Shown here: in pieces, positions 57,728-64,000 of the stretch | How positions within the stretch are numbered: the stretch's first letter is position 1 | Layout: each line of letters starts with the position of its first letter | Source of the DNA: JASHSH01 sp036490215 | Lineage (GTDB): Bacteria; Pseudomonadota; Alphaproteobacteria; Rhodospirillales; Magnetospirillaceae | Direction: 5' to 3' | Assembly (NCBI GenBank): GCA_036490215.1 | Contig: DASXEH010000006.1 | Location: 79,741 to 143,740 of the forward strand | Length of the DNA: 64,000 bases | Position numbers and translations under genes: made by a program | Notes under the pieces: model-generated | Databases searched by the model: none | Told to the model about the DNA's origin: nothing | Seen by the model: the letters and a program-made list of their open reading frames with translations, nothing else

Positions 57728-58969
57728 CTACTCTCCCGCGATATTCACTCTCGCACCGACGATGGCGTCGAGTGCCGGCGGAATCAAGTCTGCGCGTTCG
57801 ACGCGATTGCGTCCGTTCGACTTGGCGCGGTAGAGCGCCACATCGGCGGCGCGATAGAGCGCTTCCACATCGCTTTCGCCGAGATCGGCCACCGCCGACC
57901 CCACCGAAACCGTCGCGTTGAGGATGCAGGTGGGCAGAACGAGGTTGCTGCTCTCGACGGCGCTGCGAATACGTTCGGCCGCCAGATGGATCGAGTCGGA
58001 GCTGGCATCGGCGACGACGAGGGCGAATTCCTCGCCGCCGATACGGGCAAAGAAGTCGGTCTCGCGCAACGTATCGTTCACCAGATCGGCGAAATGGCGC
58101 AGCAGCGCATCGCCCGCCGCGTGGCCATAGGTGTCGTTGACCTTCTTGAAATGGTCGAGATCCATCAGCGCCAGGCCGAGATAGGTTTTGTCGCGGCGCA
58201 CGCGCAGCGCGGCATGCATGATCTCGGCATCGAAGGCGCGGCGGTTGGGCGCGCCGGTCAGCGCGTCCTCGGTCGCCATCTGGCGCATCTGCCAGCGCGA
58301 GCGGTTGTTGACCATGAGGATATAGCCATAGGAATAGCCGGTGGCGACAATGGTCACGAAAATCTGAACAAGGGTCTGGCGTCCGAGAAGACCGAGGGAT
58401 TCACCGACATGCAGCGCGCCGATCGAGTCGGGTCCACCGATCGCCATGGCGATGCCACGCGCGGCGATACCGGCGATCGTCAAACCATAGGCGGCGGCGA
58501 GCACGATGGCGCCCGTCCACCCTTCGCGCCGCGCGATGCGTGGCAGCAGCGAGAGCTGCAGCCCGCAGACGATGGCCAGGCCGCCGGCGAAGTTGAAGGT
58601 GCGGATCATGATCGAGTGCTGGACCGCGGAGGAATAGATCAGCACCGCCGCATAGGCGACCAGGGTGACGACCATCGTTTTGACGAACATCGGCCGGCCG
58701 GCGAATCGGCAGAGGCCATAGAGCAGCGCGAACTGCCCGGCCATCACCAGGACATTGATGGCGAACATCCCCATCAAGTTTGGTTCGTCGGGGTAGTTGA
58801 CCCGGATGGCGATGCCGGCCACGTGCAGCGCCAGACCGATCGACCACCAGCGCACGCCGGGGAAGTCGCCATTCAGCCGCCAATTGACCAACTGCGCCAG
58901 CAGCGCGGCCGCGAAACCGGGCAACAAAAAGAATGCGGCGGCTTGATTATCGAATACGGCCTGATGCAT
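57728..58969 (-). CDS. Membrane diguanylate cyclase
   Basis: The 413-residue protein has six or seven N-terminal hydrophobic segments (about 8-225) and a GGDEF domain. GGEEF is at 311-315, the inhibitory RxxD site (RETD) is present, and LALMDLDHFKKVNDTYGHAAGD holds the metal and GTP residues. An active c-di-GMP synthase is expected. ATG 58969 gives MHQAVFDNQAAAFFLLPGFA. The N-terminal module differs from that of the cyclase at 9956, and no PAS domain is present. Confidence 0.92.
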   Translation of the reverse strand: MHQAVFDNQAAAFFLLPGFAAALLAQLVNWRLNGDFPGVRWWSIGLALHVAGIAIRVNYPDEPNLMGMFAINVLVMAGQFALLYGLCRFAGRPMFVKTMVVTLVAYAAVLIYSSAVQHSIMIRTFNFAGGLAIVCGLQLSLLPRIARREGWTGAIVLAAAYGLTIAGIAARGIAMAIGGPDSIGALHVGESLGLLGRQTLVQIFVTIVATGYSYGYILMVNNRSRWQMRQMATEDALTGAPNRRAFDAEIMHAALRVRRDKTYLGLALMDLDHFKKVNDTYGHAAGDALLRHFADLVNDTLRETDFFARIGGEEFALVVADASSDSIHLAAERIRSAVESSNLVLPTCILNATVSVGSAVADLGESDVEALYRAADVALYRAKSNGRNRVERADLIPPALDAIVGARVNIAGE

Positions 58970-59107
58970 CCAACCCTTCCTGGCGCGGCATTCTAGTCAG
59001 GAATGGGTAAGCGTCTAGTTAACGCCACCGCTGAGCACCTCTGCATGCGACGCATGAGAATCCGTGACAATCCAATGGCTTCCGATAGGGAAATCGGTCG
59101 GAATTGC

Positions 59108-59881
59108 TCAATTGGACTTGGTTAAATTGGCCAGCATGCTGGGCAGGTCGCCCTCGAAGGGCACGGTGCCGACATGGGTGAGTTTGCTCGACGCGTCGGC
59201 CCAGATCGCGCCGCCCAGATCGGTCCAGCGGCGGCAGAAGGCATAGTCCTCGCTCAGATAATCGCCATCGGTGGGATCGATCATCGTGTCGAAGAAGGCA
59301 TAGGTGTTGGGGCTGTTGAGCTCGCGGTTCGTGTTCTTGCGGTAGCCGTTGTATTTCAGCGCCGGATACTGCGTGGCCATCCGCTCGAACACGCTGCGCT
59401 TGATCATCATGAAGCCGGTGCCGACCTGTTTCACACGAGCGAAGTTGCCCTGGATCTCGGGCTTGGCCGGATCGACAAAATCGACGACATAGTTGAGCGC
59501 GCTGGATTTGAGCTGCGCCGCGCCCGCCTTGGCCTGGGCGGCGATGCGCGACCAATCGAGCATCTTCATCGGATAGACCGCGCCGGCGACGTCGTAGCCC
59601 GCCTCGAGCAACGCAAACACACGCTCCGGCGCGAAGCCGATATCGGCGTCGATGAAGAGAAGATGCGTCGCCTGGGGATCGTCGAGGAATTGGCTAACAA
59701 GGATGTTGCGCGCGCGCGGGATCAGCGAGTCGTGGCCGAGCAGCTTGACCACATGATCGATGCCACGCTCGATGCAGGCGCGCTGCAGGTTGAGCATCGA
59801 AGTCATGTAGTGGCTGGTCACCTGCCCGCCATAGCACGGTGTGGCAATGACAAGGCGAACAGACGAATCGGGTGCGGCCAT
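59108..59881 (-). CDS. Glycosyltransferase-like protein (GT-A fold)
   Basis: The 257-residue protein reads RLVIATPCYGGQVTSHYMTS, then IPRARNILVSQFLDDPQATH and LLFIDADIGFAPE, with a DxD-type motif at Asp78-Asp80 and the GFMMIKRSVFE block of GT2-like transferases. A late SEDYAFCRRWTDLGG matches the acceptor-side motif. It is soluble, so the target lies in the cytoplasm. It is separated from other glycosylation genes by 22 kb; no operon partner is visible. Confidence 0.82.
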   Translation of the reverse strand: MAAPDSSVRLVIATPCYGGQVTSHYMTSMLNLQRACIERGIDHVVKLLGHDSLIPRARNILVSQFLDDPQATHLLFIDADIGFAPERVFALLEAGYDVAGAVYPMKMLDWSRIAAQAKAGAAQLKSSALNYVVDFVDPAKPEIQGNFARVKQVGTGFMMIKRSVFERMATQYPALKYNGYRKNTNRELNSPNTYAFFDTMIDPTDGDYLSEDYAFCRRWTDLGGAIWADASSKLTHVGTVPFEGDLPSMLANLTKSN

Positions 59882-59930
59882 CCGGGACGCTGGCTCCTGC
59901 TGTGACGAGCGGAGCGTAACATCCGGTATT

Positions 59931-60105
59931 CGTCATTGCGAGCGCAGCGAAGCAATCCAACTACCATCAGTTCGTCATCGCCGGGCTTGACCCGGCGATC
60001 CACGTCTTTACTGCGCGTGAGCAAAAAAGTCGTGGATGCCCGGGTCAAGCTCGGGCATGACGAAGAAATAAAAGAAGATGCGTTCCTACATTGACGCTCG
60101 CGATG
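59931..60105. repeat. Nested repeat: family A (A6) split by family B (B4)
   Basis: CGTCATTGCGAGCGCAGCG-AAGCAATCCA opens a family A unit (59931-59960). A complete family B unit follows (59973-60062; CGTCATCGCCGGGCTTGACC to CAAGCTCGGGCATGACG). The remaining arm of family A, CGCTCGCGATGACG, comes at about 60092-60105. This looks like insertion of B into A. Confidence 0.7.
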
Positions 60106-60115
60106 ACGTCTCTGA

Positions 60116-60886
60116 TTACCGATAAACCGGCGCGCCTGCCGGGGCGCCGGTGGCGGCGCCATCGACGAAGATTTCGGCCGCGTTGACATAGGACGAGTCG
60201 TCCGAGGCCAGGAACAGCGCGGTCTTGGCGATTTCGTCGGCCTCGCCCATGCGGCCGAGCGGCACCGCCCGCGAGAGGCGCGCGTCGAGCACAGCCATCG
60301 CATCGGCGGTCGGCGCGGCGCCCTTCCAGATCGGCGTCTTGGTGCCGCCGGGCGCGACCACGTTCACGCGGATCTTGCGCGGCGCCAGTTCAGCCGCCAG
60401 CACACGGGCCATGGCGCGCACCCCGGCCTTGGTGGCGGCATAGGCCGAATAGTTCGGAATGCCCAGCACGCTGATCACCGAGCCGTTGAAGATGATCGAC
60501 GCGCCATCGTTGAGATGCGGCAGTGCCGACTGCACCGTGAAGAACACGGATGTCAGATTGGTGGCGAGAATCTTCTCGAAGGCCTCGCGCGTGGTCTGGC
60601 CCAGCGGCGTGAAGCCGCCGATGCCGGCATTGGCGAAGACCACATCGATCTTGCCGAATTTGGCGACCGTATCGGCGACGGCTCTGTCGAGCGCGGCGGT
60701 GTCGTTGGCATCCGCCACCACGCCGATCGCGTTGGCGCCCAGGTCCTTGACCGCCTGATCCAGCGTCTCCTTGTTGCGGCCGGTGATCGCGACCTTGGCG
60801 CCCTCGGCCACGAAAATCTTGGCGGTGGCAAAGCCGATGCCGCTGTTGCCGCCGGTGATCAACGCCACTTTGTTTTTGAGTCTCAT
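60116..60886 (-). CDS. Short-chain dehydrogenase/reductase (SDR)
   Basis: A 256-residue classical SDR: cofactor motif TGGNSGIGFATA, NAG motif VFANAGIGG, catalytic Ser in NGSVISVLG, and YSAYAATK (Tyr and Lys). It likely reduces or oxidises a small ketone or alcohol with NAD(P)H. It is divergent from the HxlR regulator gene, with two operator-like dyads between, one 54 bp from its start. Confidence 0.92.
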   Translation of the reverse strand: MRLKNKVALITGGNSGIGFATAKIFVAEGAKVAITGRNKETLDQAVKDLGANAIGVVADANDTAALDRAVADTVAKFGKIDVVFANAGIGGFTPLGQTTREAFEKILATNLTSVFFTVQSALPHLNDGASIIFNGSVISVLGIPNYSAYAATKAGVRAMARVLAAELAPRKIRVNVVAPGGTKTPIWKGAAPTADAMAVLDARLSRAVPLGRMGEADEIAKTALFLASDDSSYVNAAEIFVDGAATGAPAGAPVYR

Positions 60887-60940
60887 GGCACTCTCCTGCC
60901 GAACGCGCCGGGGCCCAGCGCTGCGATGGCCCCTGTGATT

Positions 60941-60998
60941 GGTTTCATTATGAAACCTTGTGCTTGCCTTTTACGTCGACAGGTTTTATTATGCAACC
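60941..60998. promoter_or_regulatory. Paired HxlR operators in the SDR/HxlR divergent region
   Basis: Site 1 (60941-60957) is GGTTTCATTATGAAACC, a perfect 8-1-8 palindrome. Site 2 (60982-60998) is GGTTTTATTATGCAACC, the same with two changes. The centres are 41 bp apart, close to four helical turns, so two regulator dimers could bind the same DNA face. Confidence 0.75.
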
Positions 60999-61055
60999 AC
61001 TCTTTTGCGCATGCCTGCCCAGGATGCTTTTCTTGGCGGCGGTCCGGAGATGATC

Positions 61056-61496
61056 ATGGTGAAGCGCACGAGCCTGGAAGATGCCTCCTGCCCCATCGCG
61101 CGGTCGCTGGATGTGATCGGCGATTGGTGGTCGCTGCTGATCGTGCGCGACGCGATGCTGGGCAGGACGCGCTTCGGCGAATTCCAGAAAAGCCTGGGCG
61201 TGGCCAAGAACATCCTCGCGTCACGGCTGAAGACGCTGGTTGAGGAGGGAATCCTCGAGCAACGCGCCGCCGCCGATGGCAGCGCCTATCAGGACTATGT
61301 GCTGACGGCAAAAGGCCGCGACCTCCAGCATGTGGCCGTGGCCCTGCGCCAATGGGGCGAGCGTCACCTGTTCGACAAGGGCGAGACCTGTCCCATTCTG
61401 GTCGACGCGAAATCCGGCAAGCCGGTCAAACAGCTTGAGCTCCACGCCGCCGATGGCCGCCTGCTCGGCCCGGGCGATACAAGGCTGAAATACTAA
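61056..61496 (+). CDS. HxlR-family transcriptional regulator
   Basis: ATG 61056 (CGGAG six bases upstream) gives 146 residues starting MVKRTSLEDASCPIARSLDV. The HxlR signature includes the N-terminal Cys (CPIARSLDVIGDWWSLLIVR), the recognition helix region GVAKNILASRLKTLVEEGIL and YVLTAKGRDLQ. Members often sense quinones, aldehydes or disulfide stress through the Cys. It probably represses the divergent SDR gene and itself. Confidence 0.93.
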   Translation: MVKRTSLEDASCPIARSLDVIGDWWSLLIVRDAMLGRTRFGEFQKSLGVAKNILASRLKTLVEEGILEQRAAADGSAYQDYVLTAKGRDLQHVAVALRQWGERHLFDKGETCPILVDAKSGKPVKQLELHAADGRLLGPGDTRLKY

Positions 61497-61632
61497 CCCC
61501 TCTCCGCTTTAGGGGAGAGGGTGGCTTGCGAAGCAAGACGGGTGAGGTGTATCGCCGGCAGCACCACCTCACCCTCCCAGTCGTGAAGCGACTGGGTCCC
61601 TCCCTCTCCCCCGCGAGCGGCGGAGAGGGTCA
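61497..61632. repeat. Dispersed GC-rich repeat (family D, copy D2)
   Basis: Contains CCCTCTCCGCTTTAGGGGAG, then GGGTGAGGTG and CACCTCACCCTCCCAG, then GTCCCTCCCTCTCCCCCGCG and GGAGAGGGT. It is related to D1 at 45009. It fills the space between HxlR and the SUMF1-domain gene. Confidence 0.65.
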
Positions 61633-61690
61633 CCGTTCTTCACCCCGCCAATCGCTAGCTCCTGAGCGCCGACTCTGTATAGTCGCGGCG

Positions 61691-62581
61691 ATGCGCCTGC
61701 TGTCTCTCCTCATCCTGTTCGCCGCCTGCGTCGTCGCCATACCCGCATGGGCGCAGAACCACGACTCGCATGGCACGTTCAAGGACTGCGCCGACTGTCC
61801 GACGATGGTCGCGATTCCGGCGGGACATTTCATAATGGGCAGTCCAACGAATGAGCCCGGCCGTTTCGACACCGAAGGCCCGCGCCATCCCGTGAACCTT
61901 CGCGCCTTCGCTCTCAGCCAATCCGACGTGACCGACGAGCAGTTCCTCGCTTTCCTGCGCACCACCGGCTATCAACCCGAGCCCTGTGACAAGCGCCTCG
62001 GCCTCACTTGGGATGTCCCCAACTACGGCCGCGCCTATCCGCCTAGCCCCACCGAGGCACCCCATCTACCGGCCGTGTGCCTGAGTTGGTACGACGCGCA
62101 GGCCTATATCAAATGGCTCAACGCGCAAGTGAACGCTGCGCATCCGGGCGAAGGCACCTATCGCCTGCCCAGCGAAGCCGAGTGGGAATACGCGGCGCGC
62201 GGCGGCACCAATACCGTGCGCTGGTGGGGCGACACGATCGGCAAGAACAACGCCAACTGCAATGGCTGCGGCAGTAAGTGGGACAACGATCTACTGGCGC
62301 CGGCCGGCAGTTTCGGCCCCAATCCGTTCGGCCTCTACGACATGCTCGGCAACGCCTGGCAATGGGTGGAGGATTGCTGGAACGACAGCTATGTCCACGC
62401 ACCCGGCGACGGCAGCGCGTGGCAAACCGGCGATTGCACCAAGCGCGTGTGGCGCGGCGGTTCGTGGGACAACCTGCCCTCCTTCGTGCGCTCGGCCGCA
62501 CGCAACCGCGGCGACGCCCACAACAACGATTTCGATTACGCGAGCTACGCCGGTTTCCGCGTGGCGAAGAGTCTACCTTAA
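61691..62581 (+). CDS. Secreted SUMF1/FGE-domain protein lacking the catalytic cysteine pair
   Basis: ATG 61691 gives 296 residues with a signal peptide (MRLLSLLILFAACVVAIPAW). The SUMF1 fold is clear: MVAIPAGHFIMGSPTNEPGR, YRLPSEAEWEYAARGG, GLYDMLGNAWQWVEDC, VWRGGSWDN. In true formylglycine-generating enzymes the region after RGGS carries two cysteines that bind copper; here it reads GGSWDNLPSFVRSAARN with none. It is therefore more likely another SUMF1-type protein (binding or nonheme oxidase-like) than a sulfatase activator. Exported to the periplasm. Confidence 0.88.
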   Translation: MRLLSLLILFAACVVAIPAWAQNHDSHGTFKDCADCPTMVAIPAGHFIMGSPTNEPGRFDTEGPRHPVNLRAFALSQSDVTDEQFLAFLRTTGYQPEPCDKRLGLTWDVPNYGRAYPPSPTEAPHLPAVCLSWYDAQAYIKWLNAQVNAAHPGEGTYRLPSEAEWEYAARGGTNTVRWWGDTIGKNNANCNGCGSKWDNDLLAPAGSFGPNPFGLYDMLGNAWQWVEDCWNDSYVHAPGDGSAWQTGDCTKRVWRGGSWDNLPSFVRSAARNRGDAHNNDFDYASYAGFRVAKSLP

Positions 62582-62636
62582 AGCCCGCGCGGCGCTTGAG
62601 CGGGCCGACGCCCGCTTGCGTCGGCCGCCAAAGGCA

Positions 62637-63509
62637 TCAGCGCAATACGTCTTTCGGGCTGAACACCAGCACCATGTCGCCGATATCGCGCAGCGCGCCG
62701 GGCGGCAGATGCAGCGGCGACGACACCAGCACCGCGTTGCGCGCGCTGATCGCCAGCTGGTGATACCGGGCGTCATTGGCATGGGCGGGATCGTTGAGGA
62801 TCTCGACCTTATCGATCGTACCGTCGGGATCGATCACCAGATGGATCGAGACGCTGAGATCGGCGGTGCCCTGGGCGGCAACATCGAAATCCCAGCGCCG
62901 CTCGATCTCGGTGCGGATCAAGTCCTTCACGTTGTACGCCGCGGGCCCGCGCGCATTCGCGTCGCTACCGATTTCCGTTTCATCCGATGGTGTGCCGGCG
63001 CTCGCATTCTCGGTGCTCATCGGATAGGGCACGGGATGCGGCTGCGCATGGGCCAGCTTCACCTGATCGCCCGCGCCATAGACCGGCGGCGGCGGTTTCT
63101 TCGGCGGCACGATCTCGGCCAGCGGATCGATCTTGATGCCGATCTCGGGTTTCTGAGTCTCGTCCTTGGGTGGCGGCGGCGCTTCGGCGCGCTGTTGCGG
63201 TTCGGGCTTCGCCGTGTTGTCGGGCGCGATTTCGGGAACCGCGGCGCGCTCTGACGTGGGCGGCGACGCGGTCGGCTCGCCAGCGCTGACCAGATCGACC
63301 GGCAATGCGAAATCGGTCTCAGAGGGCGCGTTCGGCTCAGGCACGCCGAAGATCAGAATCGCCGCAACCAGAAGATGGAGCAGGACCGAACCGACGAGAC
63401 CGAAGATGCGATTGCGTTCGCCATAGCGTCGCCGCCGCTCGACGGGCATCGATGCGGCTTCGCCACTCGTCCCGCTATTGGCAACGCTTCCCTGAACCAC
63501 AAGCAGCAC
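62637..63509 (-). CDS. TonB/TolA-like protein
   Basis: GTG 63509 with GGAGG seven bases upstream gives 290 residues; ATG 63449 is an alternative. A single N-terminal membrane anchor (FGLVGSVLLHLLVAAILIFG) is followed by a Pro/Glu/Lys-rich periplasmic stretch (about 60-150; PPPPKDETQKPEIG) and a small C-terminal domain (DLIRTEIERRWDFDVAAQGT ... SIHLVIDPDGTIDKVEI) like TolA/TonB C-termini. It probably transmits energy or links inner and outer membranes. No exbB/exbD or tolQ/R is in view. Confidence 0.82.
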   Translation of the reverse strand: MLLVVQGSVANSGTSGEAASMPVERRRRYGERNRIFGLVGSVLLHLLVAAILIFGVPEPNAPSETDFALPVDLVSAGEPTASPPTSERAAVPEIAPDNTAKPEPQQRAEAPPPPKDETQKPEIGIKIDPLAEIVPPKKPPPPVYGAGDQVKLAHAQPHPVPYPMSTENASAGTPSDETEIGSDANARGPAAYNVKDLIRTEIERRWDFDVAAQGTADLSVSIHLVIDPDGTIDKVEILNDPAHANDARYHQLAISARNAVLVSSPLHLPPGALRDIGDMVLVFSPKDVLR

Positions 63510-63594
63510 CGAGCCGCCTCCGCGCGCATCTCACTCCCCGCCCGCACGGATTGTGCGCGCGGGCCGGTTTCGGCGCAATTGCGGTAATGTAACG

Positions 63595-64000
63595 CTAACC
63601 CAGCCCCGCGCCGCCGGCCGCCTCGATATAGGCGCCCGTGACCCAGCGTGCTTCGTCGGAGGCCAGGAACGCCACCACATCGGCGACATCCGCAGCCGTG
63701 CCGACGCGCTTCAGCGCTGTAGTGGCCGCAACAGCAGCGCGTTGTTCCGGTGTGCTCAGCATGCGCGGTACGGTGCGGTCGGTCTCGATCACGCCGGGTG
63801 CAACCGCGTTGACGGTGATACCACGCGGCCCCAACTCGCGGGCCAGCGATTTGGTCATCGAGTTGAGCGCGGCCTTGGCCAGCGCATAGGTGATGTTGAA
63901 CGGAAAGGCGACGGTGGAGGGCCGTGACGAGATGTTGATCACGCGCCCGCCATCCTTCAGCAACGGGGTCAGGCGCTGGGTGACGAAAAACGGCGCCTTC
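63595..64000 (-). CDS. Short-chain dehydrogenase/reductase, C-terminal part (cut by window end)
   Basis: The frame is open to the window edge and begins within KAPFFVTQRLTPLLKDGGRV. Catalytic residues are seen in ISSRPST and ITYALAKAALNSMTKSL (Tyr, Lys), followed by RGITVNAVAPGVIETD and a C-terminal VTGAYIEAAGG. The N-terminal cofactor motif lies outside the window. It is a classical SDR with unknown substrate. Confidence 0.9.
   Translation of the reverse strand, partial: KAPFFVTQRLTPLLKDGGRVINISSRPSTVAFPFNITYALAKAALNSMTKSLARELGPRGITVNAVAPGVIETDRTVPRMLSTPEQRAAVAATTALKRVGTAADVADVVAFLASDEARWVTGAYIEAAGGAGLG

Noticed and set aside
41205..60105. CRISPR array, from repeated palindromic units
   Set aside because: The repeats are dispersed by kilobases, not regularly spaced, and no cas gene is present.
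61691..62581. Formylglycine-generating sulfatase activator
   Set aside because: The catalytic cysteine pair is missing from the usual position and no sulfatase gene lies nearby.
1..64000. tRNA or rRNA genes
   Set aside because: Scanning for T-loop GTTCGANNC with matching acceptor stems and for conserved rRNA blocks gave nothing convincing; a dedicated covariance search would settle it.

Overview
The window reads as chromosome from a GC-rich alphaproteobacterium. The best evidence is the linked set NDUFA12-like complex I subunit, two mlaD genes, DUF2155 gene, aat, accC, accB and aroQ, plus an adenosylcobalamin-dependent (class II) ribonucleotide reductase and a GTTC-N7-GTTC SOS box in front of dnaE2. 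Rhodospirillales or a nearby order is my guess; genus cannot be told. I found no rRNA, tRNA, CRISPR array, prophage or transposase gene. The window opens inside a FAD monooxygenase gene and closes inside an SDR gene.

Layout. 0-2 kb: monooxygenase end and a convergent acyltransferase-3. 2.2-7.8 kb: an envelope locus with a GNA1162/CsgG-like lipoprotein, an LPP20 lipoprotein and a FlgT-N-like secreted protein in one operon (recalling FlgO/FlgP/FlgT), then a secreted TPR-SPOR protein and a second copy of the FlgT-N-like gene. 7.9-13.5 kb: serine hydrolase, diguanylate cyclase, and a GSCFA/SGNH-like pair. 13.7-18.5 kb: nrdJ with candidate NrdR boxes and about 700 bp of noncoding DNA. 18.5-26.4 kb: conserved housekeeping genes (NDUFA12, MlaD x2, DUF2155, Aat, AccC, AccB, AroQ, Nudix, ParA). 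26.4-37.7 kb: a glycosylation and signalling cluster. It holds a glycosyltransferase-TPR-2OG oxygenase fusion, a TPR-GT41 (OGT/SPINDLY-like) enzyme, unusual response regulators, a CheY-like protein, a membrane hybrid kinase, a decayed mgtC and a TPR-TylF methyltransferase. 37.8-42.6 kb: a complete Liv-type ABC importer. 42.9-52.7 kb: LysE exporter, MarR/hydrolase pair, EmrAB pump with LysR regulator, a third unusual response regulator, ArsR/AHSA1 pair, and a Gfo/Idh/MocA oxidoreductase. 53-57.4 kb: a solitary HigA-like antitoxin and a solitary SOS-type dnaE2. 57.4-64 kb: a second diguanylate cyclase, a glycosyltransferase, SDR/HxlR divergent pair, SUMF1-domain protein, TonB/TolA-like protein, partial SDR.

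Three themes deserve attention. (1) Three paralogous regulators share a receiver domain, a signature YVGPSRR/PNTLR linker and an unknown helical C-terminal domain. One of them heads an apparent operon with the GT41-type and fusion glycosyltransferases. (2) Palindromic repeat families are scattered through the window. One 113-bp element with 12-bp inverted termini flanked by TA sits twice, in frame, inside dnaE2, and another family member extends the 5' part of the DUF2155 gene. (3) The LPP20/GNA1162/FlgT-N-like operon looks like a non-flagellar outer-membrane complex with a duplicated third component.

Several divergent gene pairs have clear operator-like dyads (MarR, HxlR, LysR, HigA). These are sequence readings only; no database search was possible, so family names rest on recognised motifs.
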